The notes beneath the pieces were generated by a model. That model was given only the letters and a program-made list of their open reading frames with translations. It ran no database searches and was not told the origin of the DNA. Both the position numbers and the translations under genes were made by a program. A stretch of 64,000 nucleotides of DNA from Saturnia japonica (Eukaryota; Arthropoda; Insecta; Lepidoptera; Saturniidae): NCBI GenBank assembly GCA_033032175.1, contig CM065311.1, positions 6,007,190 through 6,071,189 on the forward strand, given 5' to 3'. Positions 33,500 to 45,140 of the stretch are shown here, one piece after another. How positions within the stretch are numbered: position 1 is the first letter of the stretch; each line of letters begins with the position of its first letter.

Positions 33500-33790
33500 T
33501 TACTGTTATGTGGGAGCTAGACGTGGTGACGTGGAGACGAGTTCCGATCATTAGACGAGGGTACTTGACCGGTTCGAGTACGTGACTGATCGCAACAGAT
33601 TCAGTCGACTCGATGCGACGCACTGCCTCATCGACTGATATATCGATTAGTAAAACTTACTAAAACGATCACGACTTCACGACGACCTCCTTTACAAAAG
33701 TACTCTGTGACGACGACGCTAATTCAATAGTTTTACTAAGTAGTTATAGTTAAGTCTATAACTTACTTTCGTGTGTTTAGTACGGGGTAA
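33500..33790 (+). promoter_or_regulatory. GC-richer tract, possible promoter or leader exon
   Basis: Rich in CGA/GTCGA words (GACGTGGAGACGAG, CAGTCGACTCGATGCGACGC) in contrast to AT-rich flanks. It contains TCAGTC at 33601-33606, an initiator-like word, and a donor-like GGG|GTAAAT at 33785/33786. It could supply the leader that is spliced to the exon at 38465, but nothing proves transcription. Confidence 0.25.
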
Positions 33791-36110
33791 ATTTGAGAGC
33801 TGCAAGCACATCATGTGACGGCAGTCAGAAGTGATTTTAATGTGAATTCATTCTACTGTTTCTTTTTTGTGTAAAATAGATTTAATAAAATTTTAATCAA
33901 ACCAAAATTATAGTCAAATTTATTACAGATTACAGTAAATAGTTGTTTGTATTAAAGTAAAATGTAAAATTACAGTATAGTAAAATTGATTTATATTATT
34001 ATCATTAATCGGTAACTTCATCATGTAGTTGACGCGCAGGATAGAATTTTTGTTTTGTTACGGCAAAGAAGTATAACTTTTCAGGTGTTCACGTGCATAC
34101 ACACAATTTTTATTGTTATTTTCTGTTTTGATAACCTTTGTTATCTGTACCTTCAAGTAAACTACGGAACCGAAAACAGCCTTGATTATCATGAGAATAC
34201 GTGGTGCCTTTTTATATTTACGTGGATTACTTGCTGACTCCTAAACCCGGTAATTCAAAGCGAGACACTGTTGATGAGTTTATCAGCACTTACAAACCTT
34301 GTAAACTTTAATATGTATCAAATAGTTACATTTTGAAGTGATTGCTTTTTACAAAAATACTAGCTGATTAATACAATAGATATTGATGTTTCGTCTTTCA
34401 CAGATAATAAATAAATGATGAAGCAATTTTTAATTGACCTCAGGTTAACCTTTTCACCGATTTACGATCTTTTTCAATAACATATCTAAGTTTACTATCC
34501 CCGATTAGTACATATTTGTAATAAGTACCTACTGCCTTTAACTTAAGATAGATATATCAGCTTCCCTCTTATCTATTCAAGCTATAGGATATGGATATAT
34601 ATTATGTTATGTTAAAAACGATCCGTTGATAGGTTATTGAAAAAAAGTAAAGACGAAAGGTTATATTTGTCTATCTTTAGTAACTGTAACAACGGATAGA
34701 TAGGCTCTTGAAAACGGCCGTTAGTAATTAAATATAAAAAATAAGCTTTTTGTATTAAGATATTTCTTGTTATACGTTAATTTTGAAATATAACAAATTA
34801 ATAAAATTAATAAAGCATGTCAAAAAATTATCGAAATTTCTTATGACACATCCTCACTATGGCCGTTTGATTTTGCATTAATCATAACTTAATATATGGC
34901 TAGCAACGTTACCATCGACGTTGGAAAGGTTAATTGACTAACAGTCAAATTTTACAAATTAATCAATTAGCCTCTCTACAGTTATTATTTAAAATTAAAA
35001 CACAACTAACAATCATGCTCATCATAAAAAAATCATTCTTGTGCGGGATTGAAAAAGCGATTTCGGCTCTATAATATAGCTTAAAAATACTGAACCACGA
35101 GGCCTGTTAAATTTAAATTAAATTCTTAGCAAAACGTGTCAATAAAAAGTCGATCATACCTGAAGATATGATAAATACATTAGGTACAGTGCCATCATTT
35201 TGCCAAGCTATGATAAAAAAAGAACTCTATTAGAGCAATAACTTCTTAATGCCCATTATGTATCAATTTAACACCTACATCACAAAAAATTTAATATGTT
35301 TAGCTACCTACACGTGGTTTTTTGCATAGTATAGTTATTTTTTAAATACGGGCTTGACCAAGTACATATTTAAAAGTGGAACCTGTGCTAGAATTAACTG
35401 AGGAAGCACTATTGCCACAGTGAAGGGTGTGAGGAGTTCTCTTTCTGTCCTTGGGAGTAGCGACTTGTTATTGAGTGGCCTCAGTTAGAACTGTGGTTCT
35501 CTTTGAGGTTTATAAATAGTAAAAGGCCTACAGTGATTACTTAAGGCAGACTGCATGTCTATTTTGCTATTCCATACTAAACAAAATATATTATGTAGTT
35601 GGTCCAAGCAAATTTCAAATAAACATCTATTTTTACACCACAATTTGATATACCTACCACTATTCTTTTCCCACAGATATAAATTAACTTATATTTTAGA
35701 AAGTAGAGAGAGATAGCTAGTAATTTGTTAGTAACAGACTCGTATACATCATAAATCCGTGTTTTGTTCCATTTATGTTTTGATATTATACTACTTAAGT
35801 ATTGAATTTATATAAAAATACATTAAAGTTCGTAGATCTAAGTGTTTTTTTATGGAGAGTTTTTATGTTATCCCTGAACGCGAAAAATGGCACTACAGTT
35901 GAGTTAGGTACTGAATACTGGAAAGGGCAAAACAGCGTATGCGGATTGCGAATTCAGCTAGTCTCTTATAACAAATTTTATATCAAGTACAATGTTCATT
36001 CCAAAATGATAAATAGACAAAAAAGACTGACTACACTTTAACATAATAATATTATAAGCACGGGTTGACTATCTTACACTAACTTTTTCATGTCACAATA
36101 GTGTCAAGAA
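33791..36110. other. No gene seen
   Basis: AT-rich. A TATAAATAG at 35511 with CAGTG downstream is promoter-like but unsupported. The open frame at 35802-36041 has no recognisable content. Confidence 0.4.
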
Positions 36111-36114
36111 ACCT

Positions 36115-36682
36115 AATTTTTTTTTAAATCCGGCCAAGTGTGAGTCGGACCGCGCACCGAGTGTTCCGTAATTGTACAGCCACATTTACCAAAATAATTT
36201 GATAACAATATTGAAGAACTATATTGAGGGACAAACTTAACTTTGCCGTTAGAAAACTATTGTCCCCATACGCCGATAGAGATATCCCGCAGTCAGTTTA
36301 GCAACTGCAAATAAGTTTGTAATTATAAAAATATTTTTTAAAATGTAATTACAAATTTACAGTTTTCTGATTTTTTCATTTACTGATGCTATAAGATATC
36401 TCTTTTTGTCAAATTTCATGATTCTAGGTCAACTGGATGTATCTTATAGGTTTTTATTCCCTTTGCGAGTGTTAAAATATGCGGCATAAATAGTCGTATG
36501 TTTTGATTGCGTTGACTTAGAAGTTCCATTTTTTCACAGTTCCAAGGGATTGTAGACCTGAGTATTTAATATCAATTTCAACTTGATAACTCCACGCGCT
36601 CCTGAGAAAAAGGGTCTTGACAGACAGACAGACAGACAGACGACAACGAAGTGAAACCTCTATGGGTTCCTTTTTTTCTTTT
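36115..36682 (+). repeat. Dispersed lepidopteran-type repeat with ATCCGGCCAAGTG head and GAGGTACGAAACCCTAA end
   Basis: Head AAATCCGGCCAAGTGTGAGT and CGGACCGCGCACC; interior TTCATGATTCTAGGTCAACT; an (ACAG)n microsatellite at 36619-36641; and terminal GGTTCC with a CTTTTGAGGTACGAAACCCT tail. I recognise this wording as a widespread lepidopteran interspersed element. Small open frames on both strands inside it are incidental. Confidence 0.8.
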
Positions 36683-36959
36683 GAGGTACGAAACCCTAAG
36701 AATGAATATTATGTATTCATGACGTATCATTACTCCGTGTTTCCGATGCCGAGTCGACTCGAGAGTGTGTCTGTTACCAACACGCACATATCTCACCACT
36801 GACAAAACCAAAGAAAGCATAATCGAGAATTACAAAGAAATATTAATGAAGTACATTAACCACAACATCAAATTTCTTTTTTTTTTTATATAAATCGTCG
36901 GAGTAACTTTCTTTTCGGAGTTCTTTTTGCTAAGTTGATTAAAATAAACATTGAAAAAA

Positions 36960-37450
36960 TTTAGATCATATATATAACTAACTGCTACCCGCGACTTCGC
37001 CTGCGTATTATTGGATGTACACAGACTGGTCTCGGAACACGACAAACCAAAGAAAATATTAGATGGGTTTATAACTATGTATATGGTGGTCGCGATCCCT
37101 ACCACTCCGCTATATTACCAATGCGAATGTGAATCCAACACATTAACCATCCCAATAAAACTTAAAAAATAATTCAAATCATTCCTTATTGTACCGGCTT
37201 GCGGGAAGGTTTTTATGAAAAACGTTATAACCCCTTTTATTTGTTACCAAAAGCATAAATTATAAATTTTGATATCCTTTATTTGAGACATGATGGGTCC
37301 TTCATACAAACTTTCATCCCTTCAAGTGAAATTTTCACCACACGTGGTGATAAGATAATGAAAGAATATGCTTGTAGCTAAACTGTATAATCCAGATAAT
37401 TTACATCAGGTATATCGCTTAGACTATATAGACTCCACGTTAACAACGCG
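36960..37450 (+). repeat. Diverged CCCGCGACTTCG-type repeat and flanks
   Basis: CTACCCGCGACTTCGCCTGCGT at 36980-37001 is the element head. At 37435-37465 the complementary-type AACGCGCGAGTGAAGCC is seen. The sequence between is too diverged to assign with certainty. Confidence 0.45.
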
Positions 37451-37569
37451 CGAGTGAAGCCACCTAAAAGTAATACCATATAGCAATAGGTTTATGGTAT
37501 TCTATGTAGCCCGCAGTGTTCGCGAGCCGCGGTCGACAGCGCAGGTCACGTTTCAATCATAAAACAAAA

Positions 37570-37930
37570 CAGTAATTATGCCGTACTGCGTAGTTAAAGT
37601 GTTTAAAACTTTAACAGTTTGTACTATGTCCGGTATTTATATTATTCGTTGGGTGTCGATAAATCAATAAATCATTTGGTGTGGAAACCGACGTCATTTC
37701 ATCCATTACCGCACATACGCATTGGTGTTCCCATATTATTCTTCTTACGAATTTTCATCCCTTGTTCTCATCCTTTAAAGTTTTATTTTCGCTACAAAAA
37801 GTAGCCTATGTCCTTTCTCAATGCCCAATCTATCTCTATACCAAAATTCATTAAAATTTGTTCAGCGGTTTAGGCGTGAAAACGTAGTAGAGTATACATA
37901 TAGAACTTTTCGCATTTATAATATTAGTAT
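37570..37930 (+). repeat. Old mobile-element DNA; head faintly THAP-like
   Basis: ATG at 37578 begins MPYCVVK, and about 115 bases later another frame reads WKPTSFHPLP. Both recall the start of a THAP zinc-finger domain (C-x-V-K ... FHxxP), but no single frame connects them. The end (37845-37930) is repeat-like: TTCATTAAAATTTGTTCAGC and TTCGCATTTATAATATTAGT. Confidence 0.3.
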
Positions 37931-38019
37931 TGATAATGATAAGAAATTAATTTATTCATGGTTAGCTCGTATTTAGATGAAATTACAGCATTATGATTGG
38001 GTATTTAGTATAGAGTTTG

Positions 38020-38175
38020 CTCTGTTAGATACCACCTTCAATTTGAAAACCTGATCGCCAACAATCTATTGATTAGTTCCAGTGAAGCGCACTTGAGATC
38101 CAGCCCCATCTCTAGAGTATTCGATACATCATTACTTAAATTCAGGTGTGATTGTGGTTAGGCCTGAGCTATAAA
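38020..38175 (+). repeat. Dispersed LINE/SINE-tail-like repeat
   Basis: ACCACCTTCAATTTGAAAAC, GCGCACTTGAGATCCAG and TTCAGGTGTGATTGTGG; diverged copy of the family at 32905. Confidence 0.55.
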
Positions 38176-38464
38176 AAGATGTAGGTATGTCATCAGTTGC
38201 ACTTGATGTCTAGTCTACCGTACTAAATTTAGCGTATTAGGTAGTACGTTCGGCTTAAACGTACGTGGCAATGGATAAAGGATAGTTTATTTTTTAATTA
38301 TGTAATATACATATGTATTTATGTCACTCTAAGTAACAGATTCAAAATATAACAGTGAACTGTCGTGCGGTTAATTTAAGTTAAGGGTGTGGGGGCTTAT
38401 TACTCACGTACTTGATTCCTAATATGTAGTTATCTTATATATTTTATGTTCTTTGTTGTTTCAG

Positions 38465-38682
38465 AGCATAAAGTATGAGAAGATTTACTGCGTTCAGCTT
38501 ATGTTGAATTTAACATTGACTTTTGTGTACTGTGACGCACTAGTGCAGTCTGCTAAGTCGTCAAAATGCACACAATGGATACAATGGGCTACGGCGGCCA
38601 TAAGAAATACCGGCCACCGCTGTCGCCCACGAGCTTCTACCAACATGACTATTACTCCAGACATACAACATTGCGTCCACAG
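38465..38682 (+). CDS. Exon with start codon of an unrecognised host gene
   Basis: Acceptor TTGTTGTTTCAG (ending 38464) and donor CAG|GTAAAT (38683) bound a 218-nt exon. The only frame that looks coding starts at ATG 38566 (TCAAAATGC) and runs 39 codons in phase 0 to the donor: MHTMDTMGYGGHKKYRPPLS, then PTSFYQHDYYSRHTTLRPQ. Bases 38465-38565 would be 5' UTR spliced from an upstream leader. The peptide is basic and rich in Tyr, His and Pro, with no signal peptide. Two further in-frame ATGs at codons 4 and 7 could also start. GC content is clearly above the surroundings. A longer open frame in another phase (38453-38686) ignores the splice sites. No family is recognised and no following exon was found with confidence downstream. 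Confidence 0.6.
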
Positions 38683-39700
38683 GTAAATCCTTACGGTTTT
38701 ATACTATGTGATTATGTAAGTATGTCGTAGGTATGTTTTTATTTGCATATGCTACACAATTTGTAACGTCAATTTATTTTGTGTGGAAAAAGCTGAAATG
38801 ATGAAAATGCGATCACAAGTATGTATGTATAGTAAATAAATAAATTGCCTGAGGTGTACTACTAATGTAACAATATTATCTACTCTATAATAATATTACT
38901 ATATTTTAGTTATTTAGTTTAAACAGTAAGTCTTAAATTATAAAACGAACCAAAAAGTAACCAGAATATGTATTTACTGACAAATAAATCTAGACAATAA
39001 TATCTCATTGTGAATGCGTTTTTCATTTTAAACTGTTGAAAATTTATAAGAAAACTATTATAATAACTTGTTCATACCTATATATTATTTTACAATGTAA
39101 ATACATATATAAATAATTTGCTAATTTAATATTAAATTAAATAAACATTAAGTAATTTTGTTGAAACTATACAGAACTCGAGTCACCGTAACAATTGTCA
39201 TAACTTGAAATCTGGCACAACTATAATTATGAATTTTCTCAGGTTAAGACCAAAAATTTCATTCTCCGAGACCCGTCACTACCTGAAGCAGTTTCTTAAA
39301 AAAATATATTCAATCTTAATTGAACACGACAACATTAACCATATGATCAGTGGATATTATAGGCCGAAGTATCATCACATTAACTATGAATTGCGGTTTC
39401 GACAGAATTCTCTCTTAATTACTCGTATAACTGCCCCAGAATAATATTACATTATCGATGTTAGAAATAAAGCCGATCGCACGGTGTCGTTCACCGTACT
39501 ATAACCGTTACATTTGCTTTGTTCGAATTAGTCACGAATTCAATAGTTTATTATTAAAATTATGTTTTTTTTTTTGTTTCGATTAGTTATTATCTTACTT
39601 TGTGGTTTCAAACAAAGTAGTCTTCGTAAACAACCCCTGAACCACAAATATATTGTTTCAATGATTGAATTACATTAGTAAAAAATATTTCGGAACTAAA
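38683..39700. other. Probable intron, nothing recognised
   Basis: AT-rich. The open frame at 39205-39444 has no supported splice context or family. Confidence 0.4.
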
Positions 39701-39704
39701 ATAT

Positions 39705-39795
39705 TCTTTATATTCTATTTAGGCTCCAAGTAGGCATTCATGAACGTCAAAATACTACTACCGGTTCGGAAAATGGCAAGAAACTTATGTTTTTT
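39705..39795 (-). repeat. LINE 3' UTR fragment
   Basis: TTCTATTTAGGCTCCAAGTA, GGCATTCATGAACGTCAAAA and CTACTACCGGTTCGGAAAA match 59980-60045. Only the UTR is present. Confidence 0.7.
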
Positions 39796-39811
39796 ATCTC
39801 CTTAAATATTT

Positions 39812-39995
39812 ATAATAAAAGAGTAAAGTCAAAATCTGTACATTGAAGATATTTGAGAAAAATAATACGTAGGGGGCTGGGTTTAGAATTATGGACAGAA
39901 CACATTTTGAAATGTTTGTCTGTCTGTCTGTAGCTTTTCGTAAAGGATTGCACAACTGAACATGGTTGTATGCCTTTATGTATGTATATATGTAA
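39812..39995 (+). repeat. Dispersed repeat, shared with 59095-59300
   Basis: TATAATAAAAGAGTAAAGTC, AAATCTGTACATTGAAGATA and TTAGAAT-ATGGACAGAACACATTT, followed by a TGTCTGTCTGTC run, appear in the same order at 59098-59225. Confidence 0.65.
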
Positions 39996-40350
39996 TATGT
40001 TGTTTATTGAAACAATAAATTAGATTGTTGCTCTGTAAAGAGATATTTATTAAATTACTAAAAATTACAAATAACTTTTAATTCTACGCACAGCTTAATT
40101 CTATGTAATATTAACAATATACAGTTGTTTACAAACCTGTAAAGAGAAACAACATTAAAAGCTATTGCTTCAAATATAATTTTTACAATATTAATGTAAT
40201 AACCGTAATCATTTTAATATGCTTAATGGCGGTCAAATGTGTAAAGTCCGAGCAGTGAGTCAACACAATTTTTCTACAGATAATGTCTAAATGAACCTAG
40301 CGTAAAGTGCTGCCACCATAGATAATACTTGAAACTTAAATGAGGCATAA
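39996..40350. other. No gene seen
   Basis: AT-rich spacer between two repeats. Confidence 0.4.
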
Positions 40351-40559
40351 AAGCTTAACGCCTGTATTCCCCGAAGTTCACGCACAGTGCGCCAGGTATT
40401 TTTTTAGGTCCCATGTAATATAGGTGATCATTTATCGGATACAAAGTCCAGCTCCGAGATGTTACTGAGAATTTCATAGAAAACTCCAATAGTACTTTGC
40501 TCGCCCTGGGAATCGAACCCAGGACCTCTAGCACAGCAGTCGGTCTTTATGTCTTTTAG
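40351..40559 (-). repeat. tRNA-derived SINE, copy 4 (minus)
   Basis: Tail-side GCCTGTATTCCCCGAAG, body GTCCCATGTAATATAGG, and a B box as GGGAATCGAACCCAGGACCTC (about 40509-40529). The head continues into the same flanking element as at 5466. Confidence 0.85.
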
Positions 40560-40760
40560 ATAATATCAGTATTATTGTTAAACTGTGATATGGGTTAGCA
40601 TTTAAAATGATTTTAATTGGTGATTATCAAAGCCTATACGTGTCAAATACCTTAGAGTGATATTGAGGTGAGATGAGGTTTTTATTAAGTTCCTGTTTTT
40701 CATTCATGAAATATATTACGTGGATGAAGTCGCCGGCACAGCTAGTAGTATTAATGTAAT
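40560..40760 (-). repeat. Dispersed element joined to the SINE (second composite copy)
   Basis: Matches 5466-5690 and the complement of 58677-58860, ending ACGTGGATGAAGTCGCCGGCACAGCTAG, a degenerate CTAGCTGTGCCCGCGACTTC in reverse. Confidence 0.65.
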
Positions 40761-41075
40761 ATAATAATAATAACCATATAATTTAGTGGATGCACAGATA
40801 GGTAGTCACTTCCAGACATTACCATCATTCACTTAATGATCCACCCTATAAATAACCTTAGTACAGTAAAAACTGCTTGATATGGTCTTTGAACTTATTG
40901 TCTGGTAAATCAGTAATGTGCTTCGAGGTCTAAGGATCTTATTATAGAACCTAACACTATTATCTAAAAAACTTTTATTAATCTTATTAAGTCTAAAACG
41001 CGTTACGACTAATTTATGTCTATTTTCTAGTATTAAAACTGTGTTAGTCTTTAACAAAATCTTACCGGCGGCGAC
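40750..41075 (-). pseudogene. LINE ORF C-terminal end and start of 3' UTR
   Basis: The minus strand reads LKTNTVLILENRHKLVVTRF, then RLNKINKSFLDNSVRFYNKI. The sequence ends in GTGGATGCACAGATAGGTAG and TCATTCACTTAATGATCCAC, corresponding to 60143-60420. It is a 5'-truncated LINE tail whose frame is lost after VRFYNKI. Confidence 0.8.
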
Positions 41076-41400
41076 AACCCAGAGCTAAGTCATCTAACGC
41101 CGGTTTACACTTGGCAATTGGATTTATACGACAACCCTAACACCCCTTTTTTACATCTGACTATACTGTTAACCTTAGGAGCCCTGAAGCCGCTGCGGCT
41201 GTTACAGCTTCACCGAACTTGGGTACCTAACACCCCGTTTGATTATTCGATTTATACCGGTTGGTCCCGGAGGTTGGATCGCGGTACGCAGGTGCCTAAG
41301 TATACCACTATAGCGGGTATTAAACCTCATGTATGGTAGTCGCGTTCCAGTCGGACACAATTGTCTTATACTAGGTACCGCCCAAGTTAGTGTACAATTT
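41076..41400 (+). repeat. Dispersed repeat block (family of 49425)
   Basis: Contains TGACTATACTGTTAACCTTA, GGAGCCCTGAAGCCGCTGCG and ACAGCTTCACCGAACTTGGG. It is flanked by a duplicated word (ACAACCCTAACACCCC-like and ACCTAACACCCCGTTTGATT). The 73-codon open frame across it is not a gene. Confidence 0.5.
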
Positions 41401-41799
41401 AAATTGAAAGTACAAAGCTAGTAACAATAGCTCCGAAAACAGCTAGAGTGTTATAAACTAAAAGCTTTCACCGTAACATTCGTAAGATAGCAAAACGACA
41501 TCGATTGTTGTTGTATTGTAATGTACTCACCATCAAGTTCGCTGCGTTCAATTTAACGAGAAAGGATTATTTTCTCTGAGATAGTTGAAACAAATGACCC
41601 TATTGCGACCTCTGTAAAATAAAAAGATTCAAGCGGCAACAAAATTACACAAAGGCTATTTGCGTCATGAAAGTGTGTCATATCGCACAGTAAAACTTAC
41701 ACTGGAATATTTTTTATATACCTAATTTAAGCGTTGATGACTTACGGCGAAGAAAAATGTGATGGAATTATAGTAATGTGGTAGGGGGTATATTTTAAA

Positions 41800-41950
41800 T
41801 GCTTGTATGGCTAGCTATCACCATCAAGTTGAAAATCTGTCGCTAAACATCTATAGGACACCTATAGAAGAGCCAGTCTTCATTTAGGTGTTATACTATA
41901 TTCAGCCAAATCGTCATTTTACATAAGGTGAAATTTTGGTGACACGTTAA
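41800..41950 (+). repeat. Dispersed LINE/SINE-tail-like repeat
   Basis: ATGGCTAGCTATCACCATCA, AGTTGAAAATCTGTCGCTAA and AAATCGTCATTTTACATAAG; family of 32905. Confidence 0.6.
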
Positions 41951-44900
41951 ATTAATAAAACATCCATGCGGTTTCCGTCTTTCCGATGGTGTAGCTTTAA
42001 TTTCAAGACACTTTTCGATAGCCTTGACGCAGCTTGGAATACTTTTAAAGAAGAAAATATAGACATTATTACATTGAAATTTCTTTCAGATAAATCGTTA
42101 GGGACTAAATTCGGGCATTTAAAAACCTGAAACGTATTTTAAAATAAAGAAATATAAGTCAATTAATTATTTGTATCAAAATAATTACCACGTAGTTCAT
42201 GAAAATGTAGAATTAAATTCAGCTATATATACAAAGTTCAAAGTGTATAAATATTTGCTGAAATAATGCTATTGATACAACAAAGTAAAATATTTCAAAA
42301 CCTTAACTATGCGACCTATAAAATAAAATATTAAAAAAAATTATTTGAATTTTAAATTTCAAGTCTACGAATAAAATTTTGATATGAGTCTCAATACTTG
42401 ACCGCAAGATGTTCGGAATTCATTACAAATGAAATACAAAAAATCTATCTCATGCTCTAGTGAACTACATCCGACCATGATAATTTGAGAAGTCATTAGA
42501 TCGCAGTATCGTTTTCGACTGTCACCATGGAATATGCATTATAACACACTAATAGATTCTCTACGGTGTAGACTGTAGAGTATACGCTATTGAAAGAATG
42601 ACTTCTATCAGCAAAAGAAAGATAATGGTTAAACAAAATACATTCCTGTATTATCTGTAAAGATATTCAACGCTATTAGAATATACCTTTGCATGATTAA
42701 AGTAAACTAAATGTATGTATTTTAAAGTTATTTAAACATATTTGCGAAGCAGGACAATCCAAAATAATAGATACAGGAGATTAATTAAAAATTGCACACG
42801 AAAAGAATTCATATTTTATATTTATTATACTTTTTTGTTTCATTACATACTTATCTGTGTTAAAAGGTAGTTTTTGTAGCAACGCATTGTTTTAAATAGT
42901 GTTTAACTTTAGTTTATAAACATGTAACTTTGACTTCTTTGAAAAATAATAGTAAAGAGCAGCGATTTGTAAACTTTTAAAGTATGAAACACTCAACAAA
43001 TCTCTTTTATTTTATACAGCCAATCGATAATTTTAATCTTATAACAAATTCAATTCAGTGTAATTTGAGATAAGATTTAAGAATAAAATTATAACAGTGG
43101 AATTATTTATCAGCCAAAATAATTAAATGACAAATGTATTTGTGGAACCCACTTTATGGATTTCTAATATAGAGAGTGTTCCTTTTTTGATAGCATTAAT
43201 ATATAATAAATACTAGGTAATACTATTTTTGTTCGATTGTGAATATACAGTTAGCAAATGCAATGAACTCACAGACCGTATCAAGTACGTACTACTAAGA
43301 AATATTATCATAGAGCTGTGATGTAAGAATAAAGACATGCTTCCACGAGCGCAACCTGGTGGCACGCGACTACTCATCTTTGCAAGCATATCTAGATAGA
43401 TACACTGTTAAGAAAAACCTAGGAAGCGTGTCCGTACCTCTTCAGTGATGCTGTTAATGAGTAATCTGTTGGCTTCCGCATAAACTCAGCATATACATTA
43501 ATCAAAGAAACGATACACGGCTCTTAAAAAATTTACTGAGAGCAATTGACCGTAAAGGCACGCGCTTATATTGCAACTATAAATCATTCAGAAATTTATT
43601 CTTTATTGTCTTTTTTTATATATGTATTGTATTATATCAAAAAGTGATACTTGATATTACTTATTAAAACAAATAAGAAAACCACTTCATCAAGTTTTAC
43701 GATCAAAACTTGATCAAAATTAAATTTAGTTAAGCAGTTACAACGTTTAATGACGAAAATTGATATGAAAAATTAATAAAAAAAAAAGAATTATTTCGAC
43801 ATATATTTCTAAATATATATAGTAACAAGCAAAAATATGAAATCCAGAAGCTAAACACAATGCTTTGAGTATCTTACGCGGAGGTCGGATGTCAAACAAC
43901 GGTTTCTTTACAGAAAATGGTATTTTAGTGTCAACGATCTTTCCTGTTTATACATTCCGAAGCTCCAAACTTTACTAATATCAATGTCAGAGAAATTTAA
44001 ATTAGGATTGAACCTGTTTTGTTGGAATCTATCTGTTGGTTATGAGACTTTCTCTTTTGTTTATAGAGGCAACTAATGTAAATCTTATAGTGCCGTTACT
44101 ATTTATTATATCTCTATTTCCTTTATGTTAAATATATAATATACAAGGAAGTTTTACTATTTTTTAAATAATTGTGATCACAGATTACCAAGAGGGGCTC
44201 AAAAATTTATTAAAACTATTGTATATTTATTTTAGTAACAATCATTAAAATAATATTACTTTAAGGTAGCTGCCCATGCGTTGGAGAGGTTCAATTTTTT
44301 TTTAACAAAAATTATATAAAATTAAGCTTGTAGTCGAATGCATTAATTTGTCAAAATTTCAAATTTATCGGTGAGGAAATTTCATAAATTTTAGTTAGCA
44401 CATACAAACTTGCACAGATTTTACTAAATCATGAAAAAAATCTCTTCTAGCGGTGCAATTCTAATAAAGGTGCTGTATCGATTGATTTATCTTATATCTA
44501 GATCGTTACTAACATTTTCGATCCAATTTTTTTAATAACAAGACCTCATTTTCGCAACTAGAGGTAACAATTTCCAGAAGTTCTTTCCCACCTAATTCAG
44601 CAGATGACGATATACAATTAATTAATAGTTCGAGATACATCTAATAGGGATTTCATTATTGTATCCAACGTGTTTTTACTCACCGACAAAAATACAACAG
44701 CGTAGGTATAGTTCGTGAGATCCTGTATAATATCTATATGTTACAATAATATTTAAAGAATATTTAATTTACCTACAATTAACTTGTTACGAGAATCTTC
44801 AATGACTCTTAATGTTAATTAAGAGTTAAATAAAAGACCTTGTATTTGAATAAAAATTATCTATATTTTCTTAGGTTAATATCGTTGTTTGTAAATGATA

Positions 44901-45000
44901 TTTAAAAAATATAATAATTTTTAATAAATTATATTCTTATTTGCCTAATTCTTTACATACTTATTACCTATAGTTAAAATTGTGCTTAATGTGTGTGAGC
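41951..45000. other. Long AT-rich tract, no gene seen
   Basis: No exon, repeat family or promoter could be supported. Confidence 0.4.
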
Positions 45001-45004
45001 TCAA

Positions 45005-45140
45005 GTCAGATGGAGCGACGATTTGCGGAAGACTCCTAGCAGTGACTGGATGCAGAAAGCCGGAGATCGAATCCGATGACGAACCTTGGGCCTATCTCCA
45101 GCAATAGAATGGTAAAGGCTGATGATCATAATGTTGTTGT
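45005..45140 (+). pseudogene. Tail of an RTE/CR1-like LINE ORF
   Basis: One frame reads DWMQKAGDRIR, then a stop, then RTLGL, with TATCTCCAGCAATAGAATGG and a GCTGATGATCATAATG ending. This resembles the last residues and GATGATGATG-type tail of endonuclease/RT LINEs common in Lepidoptera. Confidence 0.55.

Noticed and set aside
35511..35540. TATAAATAG followed by CAGTG as a promoter
   Set aside because: Spacing is short and such AT words are expected often in this composition.
36578..36820. Open frames on both strands
   Set aside because: They lie in the 3' part of a common dispersed repeat including an ACAG microsatellite.
38453..38686. 77-codon frame covering the exon at 38465
   Set aside because: It starts in the intron before the acceptor; the frame from ATG 38566 fits the exon borders and has more coding-like content.
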